Part shown: piece after piece, positions 32,289 to 40,575 of the stretch
How the letters are laid out: each line of letters opens with the position of its first letter
How positions within the stretch are numbered: position 1 is the stretch's first letter
Assembly: GCA_016718875.1 (NCBI GenBank)
Contig: JADKBL010000025.1
Coordinates: 1 to 53,749 of the forward strand
Length of the DNA: 53,749 nt
Origin: Bacteroidota bacterium
GTDB taxonomy: Bacteria; Bacteroidota; Bacteroidia; Bacteroidales; VadinHA17
Reading direction: 5' to 3'
Translations under genes and position numbers: made by a program
Notes under the pieces: generated by a model
What the model was told of the DNA's origin: nothing
What the model saw: the letters and a program-made list of their open reading frames with translations, nothing else
Databases searched by the model: none

Positions 32289-34577
32289 CTAAAGTTTCCT
32301 GAGTTTTGCAAATCTGAGCAGAAGCTTTCTTGTTCCGTCTGTATCAAATTTTACTGAAGCTGTTGTATTGGGTGCTTCTCCTTCAATAGATATGATTGTC
32401 CCTTTGCCGAAGCGCTCATGATGAACAAGGTCTCCTTCAGAAAAGAGTGAGGCATCTGTTCCGGTAAGTCCTGTTGGTGAATCCGATTCAGTACTGGTAA
32501 GTTTTTTCAGTTTATCCTGCCTTGCATATTTGACCGGTTCCTCCCTTAAAGGTGCAGGTTTGGCAGGTGATGAGGAACCAGAATTAAATGGTTTTCCCCC
32601 TGTCTGCGGATAGTCCAGAAACTTCTGATCAATCTCCTTAAGGAACCGGCTGGGGCTGCATCTTTCAAGGTTTCCCCATTTGTAACGGTTAAGTGCATAG
32701 CTCAGGGTAGCCTGCTTTTCAGCACGTGTAACCGCGACATAAAAGAGCCTTCTCTCTTCCTCAAGCTCTTTTGCCGAACCGCTCGACATGGGCGATGGAA
32801 AGAGAGTATCCTCCATACCGGCAATATATACATGTTTGAATTCCAGTCCTTTGGCCGAATGCATTGTCATCAGGGTTACCTTATTCCTGTCCTCCTCCTT
32901 CTCTAAATCCTGGTCAGTAAGAAGCGAGACATTTGCCATATAAGCTTCCAGTGCATTTGGATCACCGTTTGTATCTGCCGCTTCGGTAAACTCCTTGATA
33001 GCATTCAGTAGCTCTTCCATATTCTCATAACGGCTTACCTCCTCGGGTAATTTTCCATCCCTGAGCTCCTTCATTATACCCGATCCCATTGCGATCTCAT
33101 TGGCCTTGGTAAATGCATCAACCGAATCAGCATCCCTTCTCAGATGATTTATCACATCCCTGTACATGATCAGTTTCTTTGCAGTTCCTGCATTGAAATG
33201 ATCGGGATATTTATCAGCTTCACATAAAACTGACCAGGGTGTGACGCTTTTTGAAAGGGCTATTTCAAATATTTTATCAATTGTAGTGTCGCCAATTCCA
33301 CGCTTGGGGTAATTTATTGATCTTTTCAGAGCTTCCTCATCCTCAGGATTAATTACCATTCTGAAATAGGCAAGTATATCCTTTATCTCTTTTCTTTCAT
33401 AGAATGAGAGTCCGCCGTATATCTTGTATGGTATATTTTTTCTCCTGAGTGTCTCCTCAAAGATCCTCGACTGTGCATTTGTCCGGTACAAAATTGCAAA
33501 ATCCGACCAGTTGAGCCTCAGGGCAAAATGTTTGTCGAAAATATCTGATGCGATGTTAAAACCTTCTTCCGAATCGGTCATTGCCTGGAATACCTGGATC
33601 TTCTCTCCGGGTTCATTCCTGGAGAAAACATTCTTTTGTATCTGGCCCTCATTGTTGGCAATGATGGTATTGGCTGCATTAACGATTGTCTGTGTCGAAC
33701 GGTAGTTCTGCTCAAGCTTGAATAATTGGTAATCAGAATAATCATTCTTAAATTCCAGTATGTTCTCGATCCTGGCTCCCCTGAAAGAGTAAATACTCTG
33801 GGCATCATCGCCTACAACGCAAATATTTCGATGTGCTGCCGCAAGTTTCTTAACAATCAGATACTGCGAGTAGTTAGTGTCCTGGTATTCATCAACAAGA
33901 ACATAACTGAACCTCTCCTGGTAGGCTGCAAGTGTTTCGGGAAAATCGCGGAAGAGGACATTTGTATTCAGGAGCAGATCATCAAAGTCCATTGAATTGG
34001 ATTTGAAGCAACGTGCGGCATATGTTCTGTAGATATCTGCCAGAAGCGGCATCCTGTTTGCCTTGTCATATTCCTGAAAAGATGAATTTGAAGAATACAT
34101 GTTGGCAGTAACAAGATTATTCTTGGCTGAAGAGATCCTTGAACCGATTACCCCTGGCTTATAGATATTATCATCGAGATTAAGCTCTTTGATTATCGAC
34201 CTGATAAGACTCCTTGAATCAGAAGTGTCATATATTGTGAAGCTGGGTTTGTATCCGAGCTTTTCACCCTCTATCCTGAGGATCTTTGCAAAGATTGAGT
34301 GAAAGGTACCCATCCAGAGATGCCTGGCAACTTCAGGACTGATAATCCTCGTGATCCGCTCCTTCATTTCCCTGGCAGCCTTGTTGGTAAAGGTGAGGGC
34401 AAGTATTCTGCCTGCAGGTACTTTTTTCTCCAGGAGATGAACGATCCTGTATGTAAGGACCCGGGTCTTTCCTGCTCCGGCACCTGCAATAACAAGTGAT
34501 GGCCCCTCTGAATTCAGGACAGCCTGCTTCTGGGTCTCATTGAGGTCACTCAGGTAATCAGTATTAATAATATGCAT
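32289..34577 (-). CDS. uvrD: UvrD/PcrA-family ATP-dependent DNA helicase
   Basis: 762 residues, a full superfamily 1A helicase. Motifs in order: Q motif LNETQKQAVL, Walker A VIAGAGAGKTRVL (about residues 31-40), TFTNKAAREMKERI, Walker B YVLVDEYQDTNYSQY, motif III VVGDDAQSIYSFRGA, motif IV EQNYRSTQTI, motif V MTMHSAKGLEF, motif VI LFYVAVTRAEK. The C-terminal end (residues about 715-755, HHERFGKGTIISIEGE) is the Tudor-like RNA-polymerase-binding domain of PcrA. Role: 3'-5' unwinding in excision repair, removal of recombinase and transcription-coupled repair. Start ATG at 34577 gives MHIINTDYL, the usual family start. Confidence 0.97.
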   Translation of the reverse strand: MHIINTDYLSDLNETQKQAVLNSEGPSLVIAGAGAGKTRVLTYRIVHLLEKKVPAGRILALTFTNKAAREMKERITRIISPEVARHLWMGTFHSIFAKILRIEGEKLGYKPSFTIYDTSDSRSLIRSIIKELNLDDNIYKPGVIGSRISSAKNNLVTANMYSSNSSFQEYDKANRMPLLADIYRTYAARCFKSNSMDFDDLLLNTNVLFRDFPETLAAYQERFSYVLVDEYQDTNYSQYLIVKKLAAAHRNICVVGDDAQSIYSFRGARIENILEFKNDYSDYQLFKLEQNYRSTQTIVNAANTIIANNEGQIQKNVFSRNEPGEKIQVFQAMTDSEEGFNIASDIFDKHFALRLNWSDFAILYRTNAQSRIFEETLRRKNIPYKIYGGLSFYERKEIKDILAYFRMVINPEDEEALKRSINYPKRGIGDTTIDKIFEIALSKSVTPWSVLCEADKYPDHFNAGTAKKLIMYRDVINHLRRDADSVDAFTKANEIAMGSGIMKELRDGKLPEEVSRYENMEELLNAIKEFTEAADTNGDPNALEAYMANVSLLTDQDLEKEEDRNKVTLMTMHSAKGLEFKHVYIAGMEDTLFPSPMSSGSAKELEEERRLFYVAVTRAEKQATLSYALNRYKWGNLERCSPSRFLKEIDQKFLDYPQTGGKPFNSGSSSPAKPAPLREEPVKYARQDKLKKLTSTESDSPTGLTGTDASLFSEGDLVHHERFGKGTIISIEGEAPNTTASVKFDTDGTRKLLLRFAKLRKL

Positions 34578-34685
34578 AGGTTACAGCGTAAACAGGTCCG
34601 GCAAATTTAGCAATAAGAGGTAATCTGACTAGTGGTATTGAATACTTATAACCGATTATTTATTAACACCTTTTTATTTTGATCA

Positions 34686-34693
34686 TATTTTTG
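34686..34693 (+). promoter_or_regulatory. Probable -7 element upstream of rhaT
   Basis: TATTTTTG fits TAnnTTTG and is 13 bp before the ATG. No clean -33 element at 19 bp. Low weight. Confidence 0.35.
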
Positions 34694-34705
34694 TAATTTC
34701 CCATA

Positions 34706-35748
34706 ATGGAAACAAATATATTTTCAGGGCTATTACTGATTGCAACAGGAGCTTTTACTGCGGGTAGTTTTGCTATTCCATTCGGAAATGTAAAGGGTTG
34801 GAAATGGGAAACCTACTGGCTTATTTACTGTATTGGCGCCTATACAATATTCCCCCTTATTGCCTGCCTTGTTTTTGCTCCATCTTTCCTTGAAATTTAC
34901 CATCAGGTTCCGGGTAATGTTCTTATCTCCGTTTTCCTCCTGGGAGCAGTTTACGGTATCGGAAACCTCTCATTCGGATTATCGCTGAGATATCTCGGAA
35001 TATCATTGGGCTATGCAATGTCGCTCGGACTTATGCTGGCCATCGGGACACTTATTCCGCCGGTTCTCGATGGACGTCTGAAGCTTATGACAGCAGGTTC
35101 AGGAGGCACGCTTCTTATTGCCGGAGTAATTATTGCATGCATCGGGATTGGATTTTCCGGGTGGGCAGGATATCTGAAAGATATCAGCGTGTCGGATGCA
35201 GATAAGAAAAGAGTATCTCTGAGTTTAATCTGATAAAGGGAGTTCTGGCTGCATTGCTTGTTGGTATAACCGGTTCAGCTATGTCGCTTGGCTTTGAACA
35301 GGCGGTTCCGATAAATGAAATAGCTGCAAAAAACGGTATCGATCCGCTTTTCACTTCAATGCCTGTTATGCTTCTTCTTCTTTCAGGAACCCTTGTTACT
35401 ACAATAATATGGTGTATTTATCTGGGATTCAGGAATAAATCTTTGTCAGACTATATCAGAAGCGATAATCAGAAAAGACTCTTTACCAACTATCTCTTTT
35501 CCCTGCTTGCCGGACTTCTCTGGTTCAGTCAGTTCATTCTGTTCGGCATGGGCAAAAGCAAAATGGGACCATTCACATTTACATCATGGGGAATTCTCAT
35601 GGGACTTACAATAGTTTTTGCAACCCTATGGGGCTTTTACAGGAGTGAATGGAAAGGAGCTTCAAAATCAATAATCCTCTTCATGGCAATCTCCCTGATG
35701 ATAATAATTATTTCATCATATATTATAGGTATAAGCGGATCCGTTTAG
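34706..35748 (+). CDS. rhaT: L-rhamnose/H+ symporter RhaT (one frameshift)
   Basis: Two adjoining frames together make one RhaT-like protein of about 347 residues with ten helices. First part 34706-35233: GLLLIATGAFTAGSFAIPFG, KGWKWETYWLIY, LGAVYGIGNLSFGLSLRYLG, ISLGYAMSLGLMLAIGTLIP. Second part, in frame from about 35206 to 35748: SEFNLIKGVLAALLVGITGS, AMSLGFEQA, LAGLLWFSQFILFGMGKSKM, GPFTFTSWGILMGL. The frame change lies between 35203 and 35218, at GATAAGAAAAGA. RhaT imports L-rhamnose with protons; the mutarotase RhaM follows after about 40 bp, which supports the substrate. A base slip in the read or a real inactivating mutation are both possible. Confidence 0.83.
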
Positions 35749-35790
35749 AAGAGAAAAAGAATATCAGAACAAGCAACTAAATATTTGTAT

Positions 35791-36114
35791 ATGAAAAGAT
35801 TCGGACAGGTTATTGGAGTAAAACCGGAACATTTTGAGAGTTATAAGAAGTATCATGCTGCTGTATGGCCCGAGATACTTGATATGATAAAACAATGTAA
35901 TATCCGGAACTATTCAATATTCCATAAAGATGGAATGCTGTATGCATATATGGAATATACAGGAACCGATTTTGCTGCCGATATGGCGAAAATGGCAGCT
36001 GATCCCAAAACTCAGGAGTGGTGGTCAGTGATGGAGCCGATGCAGTCACCTGTGGCTACCCGTAAAGAAGGGGAGTGGTGGGCAAACATGGAGGAAGTAT
36101 TTCATCTCGACTAA
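35791..36114 (+). CDS. rhaM: L-rhamnose mutarotase
   Basis: 107 residues from ATG 35791 (a TTG two codons upstream is less likely). Typical RhaM ferredoxin-like fold: KPEHFESYKKYHAAVWPEIL, the IRNYSIFHKDGMLYAYMEY strand pair, and the ending MAADPKTQEWWSVMEPMQSP followed by WWANMEEVFHLD. The His in YKKYHAAVWPE is the catalytic type residue and the paired Trp residues line the sugar pocket. It interconverts alpha- and beta-L-rhamnose so that the isomerase can use it. Other rhamnose genes (isomerase, kinase, aldolase) are not in the window. Confidence 0.94.
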   Translation: MKRFGQVIGVKPEHFESYKKYHAAVWPEILDMIKQCNIRNYSIFHKDGMLYAYMEYTGTDFAADMAKMAADPKTQEWWSVMEPMQSPVATRKEGEWWANMEEVFHLD

Positions 36115-36198
36115 GCCTCATATTACTCCTGTTTTTATTATACTTGCAGTGGAAAATACCAAAATTGCAACTATTCCGTTTCTGTAAGTAATAAGTGA

Positions 36199-37428
36199 TT
36201 GCCTGTGCGTTATATTTTTCTGACAATTAGCCTGTTCGTCGCCCTGTCCGCTTCAGCCCAGCTGGCTGCTCCGGGGAATAACGCCATACGCTATACAAAA
36301 TTCATCCCGAATCCTGAGATTAAAGATCCGGTATTTATCTACTGCAATGCCTCCAGTACGCAGAAAGGGACCCTGGTGGCATCTCTTCCGGCAGGAACTA
36401 CTGCTTCAAATTTTGCCTGGTTTCAATGGAGTGAAAGTGATAAAAGCTTCTCAATTCCTTTAAAAAATGAGACAGCTGTAACTTCTTCAGTCGCAAATAA
36501 TCTCTCAGAAGGAGGATACAGGGTTTTGATTACAGGAGGTATTGATACAAGTTATACCGGATGGATCTTCCTTGACAAACCGTTTTCAAGTGCTGCGCTT
36601 CTGAACCGTACATGCGATTATGTTGCTCTTAACGGTGAAGCTGCTGTTGACACATTCTTCTATAAAAATCCTGTAAACGGAACGGCAGTCCGCCTTCCAA
36701 ACAGGGTGAAGTTCCTGTGGTCATCCAATCCTGTTTCAACAATTCCTTTCCCTGATCTTGAGATTGATCCCCAGACATTTGTTCCGCCTCTGGAAGATGT
36801 AACATACAAAATACAGGTATCTGACAGTTTTGGATGTGTAAGTGAATCTTCATTTTTCTATGAATCTATACATGTCAAGGCTGATTTTTCAGTCGATCCT
36901 CAAAAGGGTGAAGCCCCTCTTGAAGTTTCATTCTCAGATAAATCCGTGCGTGGTTCGGTATATAAATGGGAGTTTGGCGACAGCAAGGACAGTATTTCTG
37001 ATCTTAAGGATCCGGCTCCTCATATTTATTATATCCCGGGTGAATATTATGTTACCCTGACTATTGAAAGCGACCTGCACTGTATTGATTCCATGCGTTC
37101 TGAAAAGATAGTTGTAGACCCATCTGAACTGGATATCCCAAATGTCTTTACTCCCAATGATGATGGACTGAATGACAGGTTCATGGTTCAGAAAAAATCA
37201 CTCAAATTCATCTCTGTTGAAGTCTTTAGCCGCAGCGGAAAAATGGTCTATAACTTTTCGGGTGAAGGGGAAGCCCTCCGAGACTGGGATGGCTGGGACG
37301 GTAAAGTAAATAATTCCTCAGCCGACGCAAGCCCCGGTGTTTATTTCTACATCATCCGTGCGATGGGATGGGATGAGGTTGAATACGATAGTAAGGAGCA
37401 GCGGGGATTCGTATATCTTTACAGATAA
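36199..37428 (+). CDS. PKD-domain protein with gliding-motility/T9SS type B C-terminal domain
   Basis: 409 residues starting at TTG with signal peptide IFLTISLFVALSASAQ. Central beta-rich domains include a PKD repeat at about 230-310: ADFSVDPQKGEAPLEVSFSD, YKWEFGDSKD and HIYYIPGEYYVTLTI. The C-terminal about 95 residues are the CHU_C / gliding-motility-associated module: IPNVFTPNDDGLNDRF, then VEVFSRSGKMVYNF, WDGWDGKVNNSSADASPGVY and YFYIIRAMGWDE. This tail directs secretion by the type IX system and surface attachment. Function is likely adhesion or structure. Its presence indicates that the organism has T9SS. Confidence 0.9.
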   Translation: MPVRYIFLTISLFVALSASAQLAAPGNNAIRYTKFIPNPEIKDPVFIYCNASSTQKGTLVASLPAGTTASNFAWFQWSESDKSFSIPLKNETAVTSSVANNLSEGGYRVLITGGIDTSYTGWIFLDKPFSSAALLNRTCDYVALNGEAAVDTFFYKNPVNGTAVRLPNRVKFLWSSNPVSTIPFPDLEIDPQTFVPPLEDVTYKIQVSDSFGCVSESSFFYESIHVKADFSVDPQKGEAPLEVSFSDKSVRGSVYKWEFGDSKDSISDLKDPAPHIYYIPGEYYVTLTIESDLHCIDSMRSEKIVVDPSELDIPNVFTPNDDGLNDRFMVQKKSLKFISVEVFSRSGKMVYNFSGEGEALRDWDGWDGKVNNSSADASPGVYFYIIRAMGWDEVEYDSKEQRGFVYLYR

Positions 37429-37430
37429 GG

Positions 37431-37537
37431 CTCAATGGCTCAACGGCATAACGGCGCAGCGGCTAAAAGTATTTATAGCCTTTGAGCCCCTGAGCCTTTG
37501 CGCCTTTGCGCCTCTGCGCCTCTGCGCCTCTGCGCCA
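37431..37537. repeat. GCGCCTCTG/GGCGCAGCGG low-complexity repeat
   Basis: Left part TCAACGGCATAACGGCGCAG and right part of five tandem units GCGCCTTTG/GCGCCTCTG. The arms are roughly complementary, so a long hairpin can form between two convergent genes and may end transcription from both. A relative lies at 39661-39722. Confidence 0.65.
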
Positions 37538-37540
37538 TTC

Positions 37541-37957
37541 CTAATGCCACAACCCTATAATCAGACCCATTATCGTCAGACTGACAACGCTGTAGCCTGC
37601 GTTTATAAGGAAATGAGCAAGCGATCTGTTCTCGAACAGGTAACTTATTCCGAAGAATGTGAAAACCCATCCAAGTCCTGCCATAAAACCTGCGAGAGCT
37701 CCAAATGAAGCACCGGCCTCAGGACCAATGAACATGGCAAGGAAGAAAGCAGCAATAAGAGAAAGTACAAAAGCAAGTCCGAAAACCTTCAGCATATTTT
37801 TTCCTGCTGCAGATTCTTCGGTGATGCCTGTCTCCTTCATCCATCTTTTTGCGAATAAAACAGGGGAATACCAGAGTCCTCCAAGAGCAAATGCGCTGAT
37901 GGCTGAAACAACTATTGCCAGCCAGTTGAGCGACTGAAATGCATTTTGCATATCCAT
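37541..37957 (-). CDS. DUF1761 membrane protein
   Basis: 138 residues, four helices: WLAIVVSAISAFALGGLWYS, MLKVFGLAFVLSLIAAFFL, SFGALAGFMAGLGWVFTFFG and INAGYSVVSLTIMGLIIGLW. The segment GGLWYSPVLFAKRWMKETGI is the DUF1761 hallmark. Function unknown in the family. The stop lies within the hairpin repeat shared with the convergent PKD gene. Confidence 0.85.
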   Translation of the reverse strand: MDMQNAFQSLNWLAIVVSAISAFALGGLWYSPVLFAKRWMKETGITEESAAGKNMLKVFGLAFVLSLIAAFFLAMFIGPEAGASFGALAGFMAGLGWVFTFFGISYLFENRSLAHFLINAGYSVVSLTIMGLIIGLWH

Positions 37958-38001
37958 AATAAAGTGGTTTTTTATAGAAAACAGTAAGGGGCTGAAAATG
38001 T

Positions 38002-39126
38002 TCAGATTGTGATCATTCTTTTTCTTGCTTCAACTTCCCATCTTCCTGTTGCATGCTTATTTGTAACAATTGTTACAAAATCATGTCTGTCAACGGTTGG
38101 GCATATATGCCACGGAATACCGTACAAAACATCACCGACATTCATTTTTTCCGAACCTGCGAATTTAATAACCAGGTGTTCTTCGCTATGATTGGAGACG
38201 GTATATTCATCAATCCCCATAAAAACAATTCGCGGATGGGGCATTTCCGATGCAACTGATTTATGTCCGAGATCGAGAGCAATAAGACCTTCTGCCGGTT
38301 TGCTGACTATACGTGTCATAAGAACAGCGGCATTCATGAACTCCATATCAGGCAGGCCGCTGCTGTAGCCATAATCCCACAAAAGAACTGTCCCGGGACT
38401 GCAATCTACTCCATCACGCAATGCATGAACCCTGAAGGTTGGAGATCCTCCGGCTACAATTTCAATAGTATGATTTGTTTTAATTCTGAGTTTTTCTGCA
38501 AGTCTGTAAACTGCATCAAAAGCATCATCACTCTTTTTCTTCCTGACTGAAAAATCCTTGTCCCTGATATGCCCGTCATAAACATGTAATCCTGCAGCCT
38601 TTAACATCGGCAATCTGTGAATGAGTTCAAACAATGATGCTGCATTATCGTCAGGTGCTATTCCCGTACGGTTCATTCCATTGTTGATATCGAGCCACAG
38701 GTAAGTCTCTGAACCATTTCTGACTGCTTTTTCAGCGAGCTGTCTGATAATTGATTCACTATCTGTTATACATGAGAACTTTACATCAGGGAAGTTCTGT
38801 TTAAGCGAAAAGAATCTGTCAATGGTTGGTCCTACAGGCTGCAGTGCCAGAAGGATATCAACTGCTCCGTTTTTTGCGCACATTTCTGCCTCTGCAATTG
38901 TGGAGCATTTGAATTTGTTGATCCCGTGCCTGACTTGCAATCTGATGACCTCAGGCATCTTGTGGGTCTTGACATGTGGCCTGAGTCGTTTTACATCTCC
39001 TGTTATCTCGATCATTTTCCGGATATTGCTTTCAATCCGGTCAGGATATACAAGAAGGGCCGGCGAAGGAACCTCACTGATATTGTCCGCCTCGTACCAT
39101 GTTCTGCCTGATTTCTTTTCTTCCAT
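38002..39126 (-). CDS. D-threonine aldolase / D-serine dehydratase-type PLP enzyme
   Basis: 374 residues. Fold-type III (alanine-racemase-like) barrel: VPSPALLVYPDRIESNIRKM start, PLP lysine in LRPHVKTHKMPEV (Lys53), WLDINNGMNRTGI, LHVYDGHIRDKD, VAGGSPTF for cofactor phosphate, and the C-terminal beta domain with the metal-binding His and Cys in WHICPTVDRHD, as in eukaryotic-type D-serine dehydratase and D-threonine aldolase. It should cleave a D-3-hydroxy amino acid (D-threonine to glycine and acetaldehyde) or dehydrate D-serine with a divalent metal. A RidA gene lies 8 bp upstream in the same direction, giving an operon. Confidence 0.9.
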   Translation of the reverse strand: MEEKKSGRTWYEADNISEVPSPALLVYPDRIESNIRKMIEITGDVKRLRPHVKTHKMPEVIRLQVRHGINKFKCSTIAEAEMCAKNGAVDILLALQPVGPTIDRFFSLKQNFPDVKFSCITDSESIIRQLAEKAVRNGSETYLWLDINNGMNRTGIAPDDNAASLFELIHRLPMLKAAGLHVYDGHIRDKDFSVRKKKSDDAFDAVYRLAEKLRIKTNHTIEIVAGGSPTFRVHALRDGVDCSPGTVLLWDYGYSSGLPDMEFMNAAVLMTRIVSKPAEGLIALDLGHKSVASEMPHPRIVFMGIDEYTVSNHSEEHLVIKFAGSEKMNVGDVLYGIPWHICPTVDRHDFVTIVTNKHATGRWEVEARKRMITI

Positions 39127-39134
39127 TCTGATAA

Positions 39135-39602
39135 TTAATGATTTAATTCAAAAACAGCTTCAACCTCCACAGCAATGTTTGAAGGAAGCATCATACCCAC
39201 GGCACTTCTGACCCCGATACCGTTTTCATCGCCGAAAAGCTCGGCCATCAGTTCACTGAAGCCGTTAATAACAGCCGGGTGCTTATCAAATCCCGGAACG
39301 GAATTAACCATCCCCAGTACCTTTATAATACGTTTGATTTTATTAAGGTCGCCGATATGAACTTTGATCGAAGCCAGCATGGCAAGTCCGACCTGCCTGG
39401 CAGCGAGCTTTCCCTCCTCCAGATCCAGATCAGCGCCTACCCTTCCGGTAATGAGGGTACCGTCTGATTTAAAGGGGCCGTGCCCGGAGACATATAAAAG
39501 GTTATCCACTATGAGAACCGGTTTATAAACTCCAACAGGTTTTGGCGCCGCAGGAAGGATAATTCCAAGTTCTTTGATTCGGAGTTCAGGATTGTATTTC
39601 AT
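39135..39602 (-). CDS. RidA-family enamine/imine deaminase
   Basis: 155 residues. YjgF/RidA fold with the pattern PKPVGVYKPVLIVDNLLYVS, GHGP, VGLAMLASIKVHIGDLNKI and the ending GVRSAVGMMLPSNIAVEVEAVF. The Arg in GVRSAVG is the substrate carboxylate binder and the terminal Glu-Val-Glu strand holds the catalytic type Glu. RidA proteins hydrolyse reactive enamines or imines released by PLP dehydratases. Located 8 bp upstream of the D-threonine aldolase/D-serine dehydratase-type gene, which fits clean-up of its intermediate and favours a dehydratase activity there. The start ATG 39602 is clear. Confidence 0.9.
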   Translation of the reverse strand: MKYNPELRIKELGIILPAAPKPVGVYKPVLIVDNLLYVSGHGPFKSDGTLITGRVGADLDLEEGKLAARQVGLAMLASIKVHIGDLNKIKRIIKVLGMVNSVPGFDKHPAVINGFSELMAELFGDENGIGVRSAVGMMLPSNIAVEVEAVFELNH

Positions 39603-39660
39603 AGGAGTGACAGTTTTAATTTAATTTCTACTAACGAATATAGGAAACTTCCGGGTCATA

Positions 39661-39722
39661 AACAATAAGGCGTAATGGCGCAGCGGCACAATGGCACAGC
39701 AGCACAGCGGCACAACGGCAAG
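39661..39722. repeat. GGCGCAGCGGCACAAT low-complexity repeat
   Basis: Degenerate tandem units of GGCACAGC/GGCACAAT. Related to the left part of 37431-37537. Between RidA and the TetR gene; no coding potential. Confidence 0.6.
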
Positions 39723-39892
39723 ACAATTGATCCATGGCAGGATGAATATTGAGTCTCATGTCTCCCTCTCACCCATTCACCCACTCTCCCCTTCATGCCT
39801 TTGAGCCTTCCTCCATTCACCGGTAAAAACCTTCCGTTTACGGAAAATATCCGTTAAAAAACTAAAAACTTTATAAACTAAATAAGTTTTCT

Positions 39893-39900
39893 TATTTTTG
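39893..39900 (+). promoter_or_regulatory. Probable -7 element of the efflux operon
   Basis: TATTTTTG (TAnnTTTG) 22 bp before the tetR start. The sequence before it is AT-rich with short dyads (AAACTAAATAAGTTT) that could be the TetR operator. No exact TTTG at 19 bp. Confidence 0.45.
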
Positions 39901-39921
39901 TACTGCAATTTGAATACAATT

Positions 39922-40527
39922 ATGGATATACGAGAAAGAATTATTGAAGGGGCTGCACAGTTATTCAAGATGTATGGCATAAAAGCCGTAACAATGGATT
40001 CTCTCGCAAGTCAGATCGGAGTATCAAAAAGGACCATATACGAAGTTTTTGCAGATAAGGATGAATTGCTGGAGGGCGTTCTGAAGAATATGGCCGTAAA
40101 ACAACGACATCTGATAAGCAAGATCCTGGATGACTCAGACAATGCAATTGATGCCATTTTCAAACTGCTGGAAGTCAACAGGGATCATCTTCAGACAATG
40201 AGTCCTGCCTTTCAGGCTGATCTGCGAAAATACCACATGGAAGTCCTGATGAATAAAGATGAAAAATGTGAAATGCCCGATTACAGGGACAATATCAGGA
40301 TAATAGAAAAAGGCATCAAAGAAAAACTTTTCAGAAAAAACATTAATGCAGAGATAGTAAACAGTTGTCTCTATTCCATGGGCAGGTCAATTATGGATAA
40401 TGATCTGTATCCGTATGAATCCTATACAAGGAAAGAGGTAATCAAGAATACATTTATCAATTACCTGAGAGGTATTTCAACACCGGAAGGTATTGAACTG
40501 ATAAACAAAAGAGATGAAAAATACTAG
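39922..40527 (+). CDS. TetR-family repressor of the efflux operon
   Basis: 201 residues from ATG 39922; the earlier start eight codons upstream falls in the promoter. N-terminal TetR helix-turn-helix: RERIIEGAAQLFKMYGIKAV, TMDSLASQIGVSKRTIYEVF, ADKDELLEGVL. The ligand domain is not specific. First gene of a same-strand set tetR-tolC-hlyD-acrB-PG0541 with gaps of 20-50 bp; it should control the pump, being relieved by a pump substrate such as a bile acid, dye or fatty acid. The ligand is not predictable. Confidence 0.92.
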   Translation: MDIRERIIEGAAQLFKMYGIKAVTMDSLASQIGVSKRTIYEVFADKDELLEGVLKNMAVKQRHLISKILDDSDNAIDAIFKLLEVNRDHLQTMSPAFQADLRKYHMEVLMNKDEKCEMPDYRDNIRIIEKGIKEKLFRKNINAEIVNSCLYSMGRSIMDNDLYPYESYTRKEVIKNTFINYLRGISTPEGIELINKRDEKY

Positions 40528-40575
40528 CTATAAATAACAACAAAATAATAAACATCCGAATAACAAATTAAGAAC

